Source of the DNA: an uncultured Methylobacillus sp.
GTDB lineage: Bacteria; Pseudomonadota; Gammaproteobacteria; Burkholderiales; Methylophilaceae
Reading direction: 5' to 3'
Length of the DNA stretch: 7,820 bases
NCBI GenBank assembly: GCA_946481235.1
Contig: CAMLME010000090.1
Location: 1 to 7,820 of the forward strand
In this document: positions 6,989-7,820 of the stretch, piece by piece
How positions within the stretch are numbered: position 1 is the stretch's first letter
How the letters are laid out: every line of letters begins with the position of its first letter
The notes under the pieces: model-generated
Told to the model about the DNA's origin: nothing
The model's input: only the letters and a program-made list of their open reading frames with translations
Databases searched by the model: none
Translations under genes and position numbers: made by a program

Positions 6989-7779
6989 GGATTGCCGTTG
7001 GCCTGGAGTACGACGGCAGCGGTTTCTGCGGGTGGCAGAGCCAGCCGAGCGGATGCGGCGTGCAAGATCATCTGCAGAAAGCAATCCGGGAAGTGGCCGG
7101 CCATTCGGTCACCGTGCACGCAGCCGGCCGTACCGATGCGGGCGTGCATGCGATGACGCAGGTGGCGCATTTCGATGTCACGGTAGAGCGCCCAATGACG
7201 GCCTGGGTGCGAGGCGTCAACGCTTTTCTGCCGGCCGGTGCGCGCATTCTGTGGGCGCAATTGGTGTCCGATGAGTTTCATGCACGATTTTCCGCGTATC
7301 AGCGCAGCTATCAATATCTCTTGATCAACCGTCCCGTAGCCCCGGCAATCATGGCTGCCAAGGCCGGATGGTTTCATTTGCCGCTTGATGCCGAGGCTAT
7401 GCTTGAAGCTGCGAGTTATCTGCTCGGCGAGCATGATTTTAGTGCCTTCCGTGCAGCGGAGTGCCAGGCGAAATCGCCGATTAAAACCTTGCAGCGCGCC
7501 GAAGTGCACAGGGTCGGGGAAACTATTCTGTTCGAATTCAGCGCGAATGCCTTTTTGCACCACCAGGTCCGCAATATGGTCGGCGCGTTGGTCTATATCG
7601 GTAAAGGAAGCTATTCGCCGGAGTGGATGAAATCATTGTTGGCCGAGCGTAATCGCACGCTCGCACCGCCGACTTTTTCCCCTGGCGGGCTCTACCTGGT
7701 GGGGGTGGGCTACGACCAAGCATTCGGGCTACCCAATTGTCAGCGTCGTATCACCGACCTGCTTATGCCAACTGGCTGA
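6985..7779 (+). CDS. truA: tRNA pseudouridine(38-40) synthase
   Basis: TruA isomerises uridines 38-40 in the anticodon stem of many tRNAs in the cytoplasm, needing no cofactor. The 264-residue protein shows the nucleophile Asp51 in AAGRTDAGVHA, the opening LEYDGSGFCGWQ (7-18), the Tyr-containing SYQYLL segment near residue 110, FLHHQVRNMVGALVYIGKG near residues 191-209, and the C-terminal GLYLVGVGY. E. coli TruA is 270 residues. The start is ATG 6985, which gives the family N-terminus MRIAVGLEYDG, has GGTGG (6975-6979) five bases upstream, and forms a 4-base ATGA overlap with the preceding gene. A longer frame from TTG 6937 would add 16 residues unlike the family and is not preferred. Overlap implies translational coupling to the EcfT-like gene. 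Confidence 0.97.
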   Translation: MRIAVGLEYDGSGFCGWQSQPSGCGVQDHLQKAIREVAGHSVTVHAAGRTDAGVHAMTQVAHFDVTVERPMTAWVRGVNAFLPAGARILWAQLVSDEFHARFSAYQRSYQYLLINRPVAPAIMAAKAGWFHLPLDAEAMLEAASYLLGEHDFSAFRAAECQAKSPIKTLQRAEVHRVGETILFEFSANAFLHHQVRNMVGALVYIGKGSYSPEWMKSLLAERNRTLAPPTFSPGGLYLVGVGYDQAFGLPNCQRRITDLLMPTG

Positions 7780-7820
7780 CAGCAGAACTGCTTTCGGATA
7801 CGCTTACGCTTTTTCTGAGA
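7780..7820. other. Non-coding stretch after truA, to window edge
   Basis: These 41 bases hold a perfect 12-base palindrome, AGCAGAACTGCT (7781-7792). Its central spacing is too small for a terminator. Next is ATACGCTTACGC (7798-7809), the exact reverse complement of a 12-mer in the asd-fimV gap (3105-3116). No start codon with a convincing frame appears before the edge. In relatives, as I recall, trpF commonly follows truA, but nothing here shows it. Confidence 0.5.

Noticed and set aside
7781..7792. Palindrome AGCAGAACTGCT after truA as a terminator
   Set aside because: Only two bases separate the arms and no adjacent T-run follows, so it cannot form a proper terminator hairpin. An operator role is possible but unsupported.

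Overview
The window is a compact, single-strand stretch of bacterial chromosome. Every supported gene lies on the + strand. It reads most like a betaproteobacterium, possibly of the Nitrosomonadales/Gallionellales type. That placement rests on three things: the gene order leuC - small lipoprotein - leuD - leuB - asd - fimV - (membrane protein) - truA, which I recall as typical of that class; a Gram-negative-type aspartate-semialdehyde dehydrogenase; and a FimV/TspA-type protein. No sequence search was possible, so genus level is open.

Bases 1-3075 form an amino-acid biosynthesis block. It holds the 3' end of leuC, a 52-residue entericidin-like lipoprotein gene whose stop overlaps the leuD start, then leuD, leuB and asd, with gaps of 15-18 bases. 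LeuC and LeuD form isopropylmalate isomerase and LeuB is the next step of leucine synthesis. Asd supplies aspartate semialdehyde for lysine, threonine, methionine and diaminopimelate.

Bases 3076-3211 are a 136-base gap with a possible -10 box but no clear terminator. Bases 3212-6313 encode a 1033-residue FimV-like protein with a GTG start, signal peptide, N-terminal FimV domain, LysM, coiled coil, one membrane helix, a TPR-like segment, a long acidic tail and the C-terminal FimV domain. A strong intrinsic terminator follows at 6334-6359.

Bases 6377-6988 encode a 203-residue membrane protein resembling the T component (CbiQ/EcfT) of energy-coupling-factor transporters. It overlaps truA (tRNA pseudouridine synthase, 6985-7779) by an ATGA junction. 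The last 41 bases are non-coding.

No mobile element, CRISPR array, RNA gene or defence system was seen. This is mostly conserved housekeeping DNA. The points worth a second look are an A9 tract inside fimV at which slippage either way gives near-immediate stops, the EcfT-like protein without a visible partner, the lipoprotein gene inside the leu operon, and a 12-base sequence shared in inverted orientation by the two main intergenic gaps.
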